Origin: Meandrina meandrites
Taxonomy: Eukaryota; Cnidaria; Anthozoa; Scleractinia; Meandrinidae
Direction: 5' to 3'
Length of the DNA stretch: 64,000 nucleotides
Assembly (NCBI GenBank): GCA_963693305.1
Contig: OY855906.1
Span: forward strand, 9,206,102-9,270,101
Each line of letters starts with the position of its first letter. Position 1 is the stretch's first letter. Below the pieces are notes generated by a model. That model was not told where the DNA came from, did not search any database, and saw only the letters and a program-made list of their open reading frames with translations. The position numbers and the translations under genes are program-made. Below, piece after piece: positions 42,601-53,382 of the stretch.

Positions 42601-45516
42601 CTTTTACATGGAACTCAAACTTCAGTCACATAAAGGCAGATCTGCACAAGTTAACAACTTGTTTGCCTGATCAGTTGGCTCATTCATAAAGGCAAATTTA
42701 TTGCTCAAGGAACAGAGGATGCAAAACAATCTTGTAAGCTTAGGTGATCCAGCGCCATCATGCAATGTCTCTTTACAGTCTGGTAATTTTATATTACGAC
42801 ACACGTGGGGCATGAGGATAATATTTCACTAATATTACCAGACGATCCGCAAAAAGATATCACATGATGGCAAAATAATTGTCGCCTTTCGGTAGAGGAC
42901 TTCAGCTCTGTCAAACAGGCAGGAAGTTTCCCGAGAAGAAAAAGAGACAAGGGATGAAACATTATTAATACCACATGATCGGTATTAGAAGTTTTAGCTG
43001 AAGTCTACTTGTAAATCTGTTGTAAATTGGTTCACTAAGTTTTAAATATTAGCTGATACAGTATGTTTTTTGTCCATATTGTCCCTAACTGTAGTTATCC
43101 AATTCTACAAGACTGCTATTAGAAAATAGACAGAAGATCTGGAATTATGGCGCCCAAGAAACTTGAAAACAACTCACATACGATCAAATTTCATAACGTG
43201 TGAACTTAGCTGTGCATGAAATTCACAACTTTGTTGCAAAGTTCGCAATTTGAATTTCAACTTCAGAAATTTCAAACAAACTTTGACAACCGTTTGTTAA
43301 AAGTGTTGCGAAACGCACCATAAATAATATTTAGCGATTCAATAACGCTTTCAGATAATTCTTGACATTCAACCAACTGGTAAAGGTCTACAATAATCAG
43401 TGGAAACCTTGCAGGTCTTTTAACTGTTGTAGATCTACATTGGATGGTAGTTCATTTAGTCATTCACCAAGGTAAGGGTTCAGTATTCCATATATGTGGC
43501 ATACTAAGGAAGGACTTAATGCATCTATTCAACACGTCTTGCTGTTGCATGATTTTAAAATTAAATTTTGCATGTAGTTACCAGCTTGTGCATTTAAGAA
43601 GTCTCCTGCCTGGTCACTAACATCCATCTGCCTCCTCTGCACTACAGTGCTGGCACGATTCTTTAACAATGCATGCATGGACCTCTCAAGTTCGTCAATT
43701 TCTGGCACCTGGCGAATGAAACAGGCATGTAAAGCTCTCTTCTTATTGCAAGTCTCTCAATAAGCCAGTAATAAATGGGAAATTTTCCAATATCTCAAAC
43801 CTTCGAGAGAAATGAAAACTGCTTTAAATTGATAAATCAAGAGTTTGGAAAATCAGGGTAAAATTGCAGTGAGTGAAGCAAATTCAAGGAAAAGACTTTT
43901 CATCCTAGTTATTGGGAGGTTCGAGAAATCAGGATTCGACTTTAATTTTTGTACCAAACCTGGCAATGTTCAACAAAACATGTAATTAAAAGAAAATATC
44001 CAGTAAAGAATTTAATATTTTTAATTGAGAGGCCAACCAAATTAACATTATTATTATTTTCACTTACCAGTATCACTAATTTTCACTTACCAATAAAATA
44101 TTAATATCTAAAAAGAGAACAAAGTTATCTCGATCATAACATCTCGTTGAAGCAACCCTTGCCCCACCCCTCCACTCCTTAGATCATGCTTGTATCACCC
44201 ACCTTGTTATTAAGGCATTCTATCAAGTCCCTGACATACCCCCTCATCTCTTGGAAAAAACTAAATCTCTGCTCTGCATTTCGCCCTTGACGTTCTAACT
44301 TCTTGATGCTCCCCTGCGCAGTTTCCAACTGGGATGATGCTTTTTCTTTGTCCATCTGATGTCCACGATGTACCTCTTGAAGCGTTGCTAGCTGTTGCTT
44401 CATCTTGTCGCAAATCATGTCTACTGTGACAGCATGTCGACTTTGGAGTGAGCTTGGGGCCACTGTAAGGCTGTAACTTTGATGTCCATTTGTTTGCATG
44501 TCAGCATACCCTGTTCCAAATGTGTAAGGCTGCTGAGAAATTTGAAAGACTGAAGGGTTATCTTCAGTGTATTGTTGTTGATATAAAGAGTTTGTCATCT
44601 CAGTGGTTTGCGGCAATTCTGTTTGTACCAGGGGTGCAGAAGCCCCCTTCACTCCTTTACGAATTTGTTCATCTTCCCAAAGTTTCAATTCCTCATCATC
44701 CTCTGCCTCTTCAGCATCAGACTTTTCTTCAAGTTCTTGATTAGCAAGAGCAGCTTCAACCTCTCGCCGACGATCCAAAGCTGGAAATCCTCTTTTCCTC
44801 GCGACATTGAAGGTGATGGGACCTTCTTCACCCTCATCGTCACTTACGTCATTTTCATCTTCTCTCACCAACCGACCTGTGGAAGCAAATTGCCCTTCGT
44901 ATTTCTTTGTGTCATCCAGAGGAATATACTCCTGCTCTGTTTGTCTAGCCATTTCACGCCTTTTACGTGCTGCATGGATAGTTGCAGCATCTGGTATACT
45001 GAAATCAGTTTTCACACTTGAATTATTAACTGGCTCTTTTACAGAGCCTGAACCTACAGAATCATCGTCATCATCAGCGTCATCATCGTCACCTTCGCGT
45101 GTGATTTGGCTAAGTTCTGCCCGCAGTGCAGCAAGCTTTTCATCTGCGTCGTCTGCGACATGCTCAAAACTTCCGTCATTTTTCTTCGTGTTTGCCTCTT
45201 CGCCGACTTTCTCTTTCTTTTTCCGTTCTTGTTCAATTTTCTTCGCCAAACGACGGCTTTCCTTTGATTTGCGAACCTTGAAAACCTCGCTGTCGTCTGT
45301 AACTTCATCATCGAAGCTCAACAGGGAATTAGAAGACGCAACTTTTTCGACCTTGATCTTTGACTTCCCTTTCTCTTTTGTCTTTAAATTTTCGACCACG
45401 CTTTTGGAAATTGCAGGAAGGTTCTCTGTTTCATCATCGTTACCGGTTTCATCTTCTTCGTGAACGATTTTTTTGCGAAAATTACGTTTAGAATGTTTCT
45501 TGAACATGGTGGCCAT
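36610..45516 (-). CDS. PAXBP1: PAX3/7-binding protein 1 (GCFC family)
   Basis: Nuclear protein of the GCFC family. Vertebrate PAXBP1 links PAX3/7 to a histone methyltransferase complex, and relatives act with splicing factors. Exons in coding order: 44203-45516, 43582-43708, 42360-42557, 41564-41763, 40725-40875, 40232-40350, 39175-39251, 38991-39057, 38401-38547, 37769-37855 (optional), 37448-37599, 36610-36718. The protein is 915 residues with the optional exon, close to the roughly 917 of the human protein. Recognisable blocks are the start FKKHSKRNFRKK, IPDAATIHAARKRREMAR, GRLVREDENDVSDDE, FFQEMRGYVRDLIECL, LCLPKLFAPFIRLQLLDWNPFE, the FFQRQFW block and FPKQWF. The acidic, charged N-terminal third is probably disordered; the C-terminal half is the helical GCFC domain. 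All exon phases agree. Confidence 0.95.
36770..37040 (+). mobile_element. tRNA-derived SINE, family A, diverged
   Basis: Head GAGGCGCGGTAGCCTAATG, degraded B box (GATTCAAGCCCTGGCCGG), TGTATAAATGGGTTACC and the 3' body with CCAGGATAAGCTCC. It sits in the last PAXBP1 intron. Confidence 0.75.
37769..37855 (-). CDS. PAXBP1: PAXBP1 candidate optional exon, 87 nt
   Basis: Bounded by CTCAG and GTGAGT and exactly 29 codons, phase 0 at both ends, so it can be included or skipped without shifting the frame. The peptide starts NVLEHLPQHGLPYR. Without it the flanking exons already align with the human sequence (KAKA/ITATFPKQWF against KAQNVINCFPKQWF). With it, NVLEHLPQ aligns to the same human segment. 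That suggests an alternative or lineage-specific exon. No transcript evidence is available here. Confidence 0.5.
38637..38870 (-). mobile_element. tRNA-derived SINE, family A, 5'-truncated
   Basis: Reverse-oriented copy with the family 3' end (AGTCTGAGTACAAGCCTAGTG on the plus strand), CTCCCCCTGGATGGGATGC and CATTTATACACCTGGGTGG. The tRNA head is replaced by an A-rich tract with GAAAGAAAG near 38850-38880. It lies between PAXBP1 exons 38401-38547 and 38991-39057. Confidence 0.75.
39337..39650. mobile_element. TA-flanked MITE
   Basis: The inverted ends CCGTAAAATTCCGGTTATAA / TTATAACTGGAATTTTACGG are flanked by TA, as in Tc1/mariner-type elements. Inside are many GGGGCTTATAAG/GGCTTATATC repeats in both orientations. 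314 bp, in a PAXBP1 intron. Confidence 0.75.
41764..44202 (-). other. PAXBP1 introns 1-3, nothing recognised
   Basis: The stretches 43709-44202, 42558-43581 and 41764-42359 lie between the first four coding exons. They are AT-rich with a C-rich tract near 42140. I see no exon, repeat family or regulatory motif in them that I can support. Confidence 0.6.
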
Positions 45517-45644
45517 GATTTTTCGCTTGCGCGAAAGGTGTCATGGGAGCTCGCCCCAGTTCTCTCCTCACGGCTGCATTCAACGCCTGTTTGTTTTCAA
45601 CCCTCTCAGCGATCAAACCTTCTTCAAATCTTTATACACTGAAA
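45517..45644. promoter_or_regulatory. Bidirectional promoter between PAXBP1 and DGCR6
   Basis: Only 128 bp separates the two divergent start codons. The stretch has no TATA box and includes GGCCATGATTTTTCGCTTGCGCG-type sequence. Because both genes are complete and the ATGs face away from each other, their transcription start regions must overlap or be adjacent here. No binding sites are assigned. Minor 5' UTR sequence on each side is included. Confidence 0.75.
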
Positions 45645-48600
45645 ATGTCGTATTTTTACAGCGGTGGAGGAGGACAAAGGCAGCCAAAATGGAATTATCA
45701 AACTAACCTAGATCCCAACTTATTAGCCACAGTTCGTGATGAAATGCTTAGGAAAGAAGAAGAATATCGCAAGGAGCAACAGCGAATTGAAGCAGAAAAG
45801 AAAAGGTTAACAAGTTATTTAACACAACTTCAAGCCATGGTTCGAGATTTGCCTGGGTAAATAAAATTCCCTAACTAATGCTGAAAATAAGCTCTTTCTG
45901 TGACTGTATGAAGTCTATATCTTATAATATTATAATGACATTGTTTTCACTTCTGAAGGTAAAAAGTGATTTGATTTTTAAGGACAAAATTAATATTCTG
46001 CTATCCTTTTAATTTCAGTACATACAAAAAGAAATTTACTTATGACGTGCTCTCTGGAATTGCTACTTGTCTTCTGGACGGAACAGTCTTTGAGATTGTA
46101 AAGGGACTGGAAGACATCCAGCAACTTTCTGAACGAAATCTGCTCAACAAAAGAATGAAAATAGTCAACTCACAAAAAGGTAGTTCAACAGTGCATCATT
46201 TTATAACAAAATTATTTTTCACACCCACTCCGGTGAGCATTTAAAAAAACCTGTGAGACTTGATGTATGATAATATTTATGACAACTCTCTTTCCCCCTT
46301 TGTGTCAAACCTTGAGAGAAGTTAGGTTGCTTTTCTTCTATTTCCTCTCCTTTCCTTACAACCTGCAGAGTGGGAAGCACTCATTACTAAATGTGGTTGA
46401 TCACATCTTTTTTATCAATCAGTGGTGCTGAGTAAGATTTTGGTACCAGTACTGTCTCATCTATCTAGCCAGGTGCAGATCTAGGGGCAAGTGTGCATGG
46501 AGTGTGCACCCTCTTCCCCCTGCCCCCCCCTTGAGATGACCGGACAGTAAGTGGTCTACAATGTGTGGCAGTGATCAGTTTCTTTTTTATAGCTCAAAGA
46601 ATGGAGATGGCTAAGAAACAAAAAGATGCCCTTCAGAAATGTGAACAAAGGCCACATAATCTTCCTATTGTGGAGGCTTCAAATGCTCAGGAGAAGAAGG
46701 TAAGTATCATTTGGTTTCGGTCAAACCTCCACTTATTGCCACCTCCAATGGTCCGGTCAACCCCCTTTCATCAGCAAACTCTTTCTGGTCCAAGGGAATC
46801 ATATTACACCTACTATGATAGGGCTATGTGGCTCAGTACTCTTTGCATATGTTGCAGGCCTATATGGTACAGAACTGTTGAATATCAGTGGGGCAGCCTG
46901 TTAGGTCACTAAAATAATGTTGCAACTGTTTTAATCTGTGTCCAGTTATTTATTGAAATCAAAGAAAGTAGATTGTGAACTCTGGTAAACTAAATCAAAG
47001 TAGGTTGAAGAATAAATACATCAGTGTAGGTCCAAGTTCACAAAATGCCAGAAAATGCTGCCAACACCTGGAAAATCTTGTCACCCAGCCTCTGCAATCC
47101 TAATATTTTCTTTGGTCAAATCAATCTTAGCTCATCACAACGACAGCATGATTGTTCCATTCAAAAGGCCGGGTACAAATAATATATTAAAAAAAATAGG
47201 CCGAGTAGCAGTATTGTGTTGTGGGTGGTGTAGTAGCGTAATGATTATTTTACTGGACTTCAGATCGAGCAGTCCAGGCTCACTCCTTGGCCAGCGTCAC
47301 TGCATTGTGTACTTGAGCATGAGCAAGACACTTTACTCTCGAGGGGTCTCTCCCAGCCAGGTGTATTATGTATCAGTGAGCTATGGGGAGAGGAAAAGCT
47401 TCTTAAGTCACTTCCTGTTGCTGACATCAAAGACGAGTGTCAGGCTGATTGGCCATGGCAAGTGGGTTTAGCAGTGGTATATTATTTCATGACGTCTCAA
47501 AGAATTCTGTCACGAAATTTGCAATTAATTGCAAACCCCTCTTTCTATTTACTAGGCTTTAGAAGAGAAGTTAGAAGCAGAAGTGACTCAAGTGGATCAG
47601 AAGGTAGTCTTGGAACTGGATCAGCTTGTCAGTGATCAACAGGCAACACTCCAAGTAAGTCCCTGCAGTCTTTACTTTTTCACCAGTAGTTAACTCTGTT
47701 TTTGTTGATTTTTAAAAGCATTTTGCATTATTGGTTGCCCTCAATAGGCCATTTTCATATTCTCGGTTTTGAACTGGAACTAGCATGCAATGGAGGCTAA
47801 TGCAGGGGAATGTCATTAAAAACACCTTCATCTCATTTGACCACCAAGTGAGTCTAGAAGAAATACAATAAGATAAATATTTGCATCATTAAATGGTTTT
47901 TTTTTCCGGGTTCCCATTTAATGATGCAAATATTTATCTTATTGTATTTCTTCTAGACTCACTTGGTGGTTGGATGGTTGCATCTCAGATATGCCTAAAT
48001 GTGACTGCGTGATGCAGTTATGAGTCATTTGTATCTGTCCTGATTAATTGACTATGTGACCACATGATGCGGTTCTAGTCATATATCCACATTTGACCCT
48101 TGCTCACCATAGAGTCTCCAGAAGCTCGGTGGTTAGAGCATCCGACTAGATCACGGGGGTTCGTGGGTTCAATCCCATCTGGTGCTCGGTTTTTTTCCGA
48201 GTTCCCATTTAATGATGCAAATATTTATCTTATTGCGTTCGACAAAGGAGAACGCTTACTAATCTCGCATGACCTGCTGGGTGTCCTGTGTATGCTAGCC
48301 AACAGCCTTCTGCGTTCCTTTCGTTCGTTCTGCATTCCTTTCGTTCGTCATCGTTCGTTCTTGATTTACGTCACTGTTCGTTTCCATGGATACGGAGATG
48401 GGTACGTCATCTTCAACGCAGGGCATCGTGCGTATGCAGAGAACATTTTTTGGCTTGAAGTGCGCGAAGTTAATACATTACAGGGTTATCATCCAGGGAA
48501 GAAGAGTTTTAGTCAGCCACCGAAGATCGTAAAAGGAGTACAAAGAGTTTTAGTCAGCCACCGAAGATCGTAAAAGGTGTGCAAATCGAGTAAGTCGATT

Positions 48601-50752
48601 GGTAGTTTTATAGGCAAGGTAAACCAGCGTGTTTACATGCAATACGTTTCATAACAAGCTACAATTACAAATGGTTTATAGCATTTCACGTGAAGAGAGT
48701 GGGTCAAATAAGGATCAAAATTGTTTTATTTGTGCGGATATATTCTTATGCGCAGAAATTTTAGGCATTTTGACGAGGAAATCATCATATTGAATATCAT
48801 GAATGTATCGACTATGAGCGAAAAGTTGACGTGTTATGCCAGCCCTGTATTTTCAAGTGCAAGTATTTGTGGATGTCCGTGGAGTTTTAGAAGTTGTTTA
48901 GTGTCAAAAGATAACAAATATTCAAGTGAAATAAATAATTATTTGTCGTGTACATGATAATTCTTCTTCTATACGAATTACAGTGTATTAAGAGAAATGA
49001 ACGCTAATCGCCCATGCATTTATGACTTTGTACGTTTCTGCTTTGTGAATGTCCCATGAAGTGTCAGGAGTGACTTCCCTTTGTTTTACATATATTCTGA
49101 TATCAATGAGAATTTGCCGTTCCATTCATTATTTGAGGTTCTTTTTGACCTTTGGCAAAGAATCACTGCCACGACTTGTGCGATGATGGATCATGTTTCC
49201 GACCGGTCATTAATCATTTACCGATACATCATTTGAATGGCTTTTTCTGTAACATCCAAATTACGATAACATAGCTTGCACGAAAAGAAAAATTCTGCTT
49301 TAGCATACCAAGAACTCCTGCAGTGTCACAATTTCTTTCGCAGGTAACCCCCCTCGAAAAAAAATGAACAAATTCCAATTTATTTTGCACACAGATGTTC
49401 TTTTGGCTCGTCACGCAATCTATCCTCCAAAACGTTGCGTGATGAGATTCCTCTCTTTGCTCCATTTGAGGCATATTGAAAAGCATTATAGTATGCCGAC
49501 GATCGTGCTCTTTTGCCACTGATCTGACTTATATCCATCTTAGATCGAACGCACTCCCCTAATCTCTGATTACTACTAGTTGTATTTCTTCTAGACTCAC
49601 TTGGTGGTTGGATGGTTGCATCTCAGATATGCCTTAATGTGACTGCGTGATGCAGTTATGAGTCATTTGTATCTGTCCTGATTAATTGACTATGTGACCG
49701 CGTGATACGGTTCTAGTCATATATCCACATTTGACCCTTGCTCACCATAGAGTCTCCAGTAGCTCAGTGGGTAGAGCATCCGACTAGATCATGGAGGGTC
49801 GTGGGTTCAAATCCCATCTGGTGCTCGGTTTTTTTTTTCCGAGTTCCCATTTAATGATGCAAATATTTCTCTTATTTTATTTCATCTCATTTGCATTAGA
49901 AAAGATTTGCCCGCATTAGCCTCCATTGCAAGCTAGTTCCAGTTCGATACCGAGAATACGAAAATGGCCTATTACATGTCCATGTAAGGTCACTACCTAG
50001 CATAATAAGCCATTTCCAAGTTACCCTTTGCATCTCTTTCCAAACGAGTCTACATGCAAAATCATTCATATGAAAATGTGTTCCACCCGCACGTCCATTT
50101 TCATGCAAATCAAAGTCATTTTGAATTCATTTGAATGGTTTCACACAAAGACTTGTTTTGAAACTGAGGCAAAAGGCAACTCGCAAATGGCCTATTCACT
50201 AAATCTAGTTAATGCACAGTATGGCTGTAATTACTTACTTTGTCTTCAGTAACACCTGCTACCTTATTATAATAAAAACAATCTACAAGGATCTCAGTGA
50301 TTAACCATTTTTACAATAATAATTTATGTAATTGCAGGTTTTCCTAAGGCCAAAGAAAGTGGTGGCCAGACTTGTTCTACTCTACTCTAACTCTTACAGA
50401 TTCCCGGAAAAGAATACTTTTACAATGGAATCTGAATTTCTCGAACCACTCAATAGCATTAACCAAAGTTGTTTCCCTTGGATTTCCTTCACTAAGTCAA
50501 ACACTTCAATCTACCCCCCCCCCCCCCCCCCCACCAATTTCTCATGAGAAAGAATTTTATTTTTCAGATCCTGCAGGATACCTATAATTATTAATAACTT
50601 ATTAACATCAAATAACTTAATCATATTTTGTTTTGAATTCTCAACAGAGAGCTGGTGTCCCATTGTTTTCTATCACAAACAACCCTGACGACGTTCGACT
50701 TCAGATGTACATTCTGGATTTCATACAGCGTCTGGACCACTCCCCCAGTTAG
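45645..50752 (+). CDS. DGCR6: DGCR6 family protein
   Basis: Small coiled-coil protein of the DGCR6/gonadal family, found in the 22q11 deletion region in humans; the molecular role is poorly defined. Exons 45645-45856, 46019-46179, 46593-46699, 47556-47654 and 50648-50752 join in phase to 227 residues, against about 220 in human. Diagnostic blocks are LDGTVFEIVKGLEDIQ, ERNLLNKRM, RPHNLPIVEA, VLELDQLVSDQQATLQ, and RAGVPLFSITNNP followed by LQMYILDFIQRL. An N-terminal helical region (EEYRKEQQRIEAEKKRL) is likely coiled coil. The start at 45645 is chosen because family similarity begins shortly after it; an upstream in-frame ATG at 45543 lies in the shared promoter and has no family support. The last intron (3 kb) hosts nested repeats. 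Confidence 0.95.
47218..47465 (+). mobile_element. tRNA-derived SINE, family A, degraded
   Basis: GTGGTGTAGTAGCGTAATGA with a weak A box, a degraded B box, then GAGCAAGACACTTTACTC and CCAGCCAGGTGTATTATG. It lies in the DGCR6 intron before exon 47556-47654. Confidence 0.6.
47938..48235 (+). mobile_element. tRNA-like SINE, family B, copy 1
   Basis: The unit starts TTGTATTTCTTCTAGACTC and contains a tRNA-like segment at 48113-48186: A box AGCTCGGTGGTTAGAGC and B box GTGGGTTCAATCC. It ends CCGAGTTCCCATTTAATGA followed by TGCAAATATTTATCTTATT. The same 3' tail stands inverted at 47866-47937, forming a hairpin. Copy 2 is at 49577-49878. Confidence 0.7.
48236..49576. other. Unassigned 1.3-kb core between the tRNA-like repeats
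   Basis: Single-copy-looking DNA enclosed by the two family B repeats. It starts CGTTCGACAAAGGAG and ends near GATCGAACGCACTCC, giving a short inverted TGCGTTCGA. It contains a TCGTTCGTTC run near 48320-48360 and a 42-bp tandem duplication at about 48502-48578 (AGAGTTTTAGTCAGCCACCG twice). No recognised coding sequence; the 157-codon frame at 48100 crosses the repeat and has no family match. Confidence 0.5.
49577..49878 (+). mobile_element. tRNA-like SINE, family B, copy 2
   Basis: Close copy of 47938-48235. Its tRNA-like part (49752-49828) has an intact A box (AGCTCAGTGGGTAGAGC) and B box (GGTTCAAATCC). The acceptor and anticodon stems each contain mismatches, so it is read as a SINE head and not as a working tRNA gene. 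Confidence 0.7.
50004..50196. mobile_element. Short AATAGGCC-family MITE
   Basis: 193 bp, ends AATAAGCCATTTCCAAGTT and, reversed, AATAGGCCATTTGCGAGTT. The interior has inverted CGTCCATTTTCATG/CATATGAAAATG motifs. It closely resembles the sequence at 63872-64000. Confidence 0.75.
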
Positions 50753-53307
50753 CACTGTATGGGTTGGAAGTTCTAACTTCTATAATTATTATAATACAAT
50801 TAATTAATTATAAATGTTTCCAAGCTATGTATAATGCACAACAGCAAATAAAGTTATTGTTGTTTTTAAAGGGACTGTGTCATGGCTGACTTGAGTCTTT
50901 TCTATTACATTTTGCCAAATACTCCCTTATGTTACGTTAGCGAAGAAATTATTTCTGTGGATCTACATGACAAAACCATAGATTCATTATAAACAAATGA
51001 CCCCTGGGTGTTAAAGTCGCAAACAAGATTAACTTTGAAAACTGTTCACCTTAACAGTTTTGCAAAAACCCATGTTGTAATCTGTTTTAATTTTCTTCAA
51101 TTATTTGTCCATCTGTACCTTCTTAATTTCCATTTGCTGTCATTGAAATGTCCCTTCACTGTTTGAAATGTTTTTTTTTTCTATAATTTTCACTCACTTT
51201 TGCAGCCATTTTCTTATGTCTAAGTTTACTTTATATAAATTTACCTGCATAGCAAGAGTTTCATAGACCATAACATTATTCATAATAGCTGGCATGATGG
51301 TTTTCACATTATAATGAAATTGGTGGGGAGCAAACACTGGAAAGCAGACAGTTCCTGGAAATTCAACTTGTCCCAATAATCAAGTACAGGGTTCTTATGC
51401 ACTTGTGAAAGCAAAGTTTGCAAGGCTGCAAGACTTTTATCACACCTTTTCCATCATTTTTTGTTTTATTTCCAGGCTGCAGTTTTTTTCATTTTTTTTT
51501 TGGTTATCTGAAAAACAAATTTGCATAATTTTCTATACAAACCCTGCAAGTATCTGTCATCCACGTCCAATGTACGCAAACTGATGCAGATCATAAATGG
51601 TATCTTTCAAATATCACTAGTGAGACGGGGAACTGCATATCTTCAACGAGACAGCATGTTCCGACCTTGCTACTTGTACAACCCTGCTAATCTTGTACCC
51701 AGATCTCGCACAGCCACTTTTCCTCGTCTGACAGAGTGAGATCTGGGTACGAGATTACAACCCTGCTTCAATACTGAATGCAAAGCACATCTATTAAAAA
51801 TTTGTCGTTGGTAATTATAACAAACCAGTTAAAAATTATGCCTGACTGCCTCCTCAGAAATCATGTGCCAAATTTGCATTATGTGAAACAAACATGGCAG
51901 CTAATTGCAAAAAAAGGCCTGTGTGTAAAATCACAAACAAAATTTTCAGATTCATCAGCATTATTGATGTTTTAAAATCTTTTTTATTTCCAGTTGGTTT
52001 AATCTTCCATTACACATGTTAAATCTCTATAATACAAAAATCGAGCTATATCTAGACAAAATGTTTGTTACAAAAATGTTTTACAACATGCAAGAATCTT
52101 GAAAATAATAAGAGACAGTGCAACCAGAATATTTTCAAAAAGATATTAAATGTTCTGAAAAAAAGTCTGTTCTTTGGTTAATTTTAACAGAAACTTTAAC
52201 CAAGAACACCTTTTTTTACAATTTTATAGAAAATAATCTTGTAACTAAAATTGCAAAGTCAGTTTCTTGAGCAGATATGTATAAACATGTAGTGTACATT
52301 CCACCAAGATTCTGTCAGGCATGTCATAAATAAGAAAATGTTTATAAGCAAATGTAGTATAATATTACACAATAACATTAATTTATTGAATTAAATAATA
52401 GGTTAAAAAGGGATAAAAATTCTTCAATTCACTACTGGATATTAAATATAAGGCAATAATATGCAAAACTGAATCTATCAAGACCATCAAGATTGCTTTG
52501 TTTGTAGAACTTCCTATTACTTATTACATGTAGCTGGGACTGATGGAAAAGGAGAATGCAGAAATCTATCAAAAGATGGCATTGCTTGAAAACAGACTTG
52601 CCCAGGAATTATTAAATCGATGGCATTTTGAAATATTCTGCTGTAGAATGAGGTCTGCGTTAAGCCAAGTGGCCCATACCGCCAGAGCTTATCATCCTGA
52701 ATGTCTGCTAATGTTCACAATGTCTGCAGTCTCCCTTTCTCTTAAATTTCTTATTCCCATGATGACTCAGTTACAAATGATTGAATTCTTCCTTGATGAA
52801 AGAACTGACAATCAAACAAAAATTTAGATAATTTCATTTAGTTGTTTCTATGACAATATTTACATTCTGTTTCAAATTAAAACTGTATCGTCTATACACA
52901 ATGTATGTACTTGTTTGTGTATTGGAAACAGCCTATTACAAAATTAAAGTCAGAGGTTATATTTAAATGGTTAAGATGGAATCCATCAGCGAATTAAGTA
53001 ATATTTAAGTTGGACAAAAAATCAAGTACCAGAATAATTTCAATCCTATTGTGTTATTTTCTACCCTATTTAAATGCTTACGATGTAAGCAATTATCCGT
53101 GAATAACACCAACAACAATTTCTTATCAGAGCCTGAGAAAATGAATTTCATAATTCACAAGCTATGGGTAAAATCTCATGTGTAGCTATTTTGTCATCAT
53201 CTTTTATTTAAGCAATTCAGTGGAATTCAGTGGAACTTTGACATTTGTTTTCCATGTTTAGTGTTGTTAGAAAAGATTTCTTTTAATAAGATATTTTAAA
53301 GTAGTAA
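50753..53307. other. Intergenic, DGCR6 3' flank
   Basis: After the DGCR6 polyadenylation region the sequence is AT-rich. A short inverted repeat (51689-51707 and 51738-51756, AATCTTGTACCCAGATCTC and its reverse) is present. A coding-like segment at about 52534-52624 on the plus strand reads MEKENAEIYQKMALLENRLA, a possible coiled coil after an AG acceptor. It runs into a SINE family A fragment (about 52671-52700). I see no other gene. Confidence 0.5.
50847..50852 (+). promoter_or_regulatory. DGCR6 polyadenylation signal
   Basis: AATAAA 95 bp after the DGCR6 stop codon, followed by GTTATTGTTGTTTTT, a GT-rich downstream element. Confidence 0.75.
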
Positions 53308-53382
53308 GACAAAAGTTAGACTACGAGCAGCCCCTATTTTTTCGCAGTCCGTCGAGCTTAAAGCCAAAAAAAAAGAGCGCAC

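Larger units (their letters stand above)
47743..49973. mobile_element. Element with AATAGGCCATTTTC terminal inverted repeats
   Basis: The left end AATAGGCCATTTTC leads into TATTCTCGGTTTTGAACTGG and GGAACTAGC. The right end is the reverse (GCTAGTTCCAGTTCG to GAAAATGGCCTATT), giving arms of about 100 bp. The 2.2-kb element fills most of the last DGCR6 intron. It contains two copies of a 300-bp tRNA-like repeat and a 1.3-kb unassigned core. Smaller relatives sit at 50004-50196 and 63872-64000. No transposase motif was found. Confidence 0.65.

Noticed and set aside
44807..45463. 218-codon plus-strand ORF, Ser/Phe-rich
   Set aside because: It is the antisense shadow of the acidic, Lys-rich first PAXBP1 exon; no family resemblance.
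48100..48573. 157-codon plus-strand ORF
   Set aside because: Begins inside the tRNA-like SINE and runs through a tandem duplication, giving a repeated peptide; no family match.
49752..49828. tRNA gene candidate
   Set aside because: A and B boxes are good, but the acceptor stem has two mismatches and the anticodon stem is broken. The same unit occurs twice with attached 3' sequence, so it is a SINE head.
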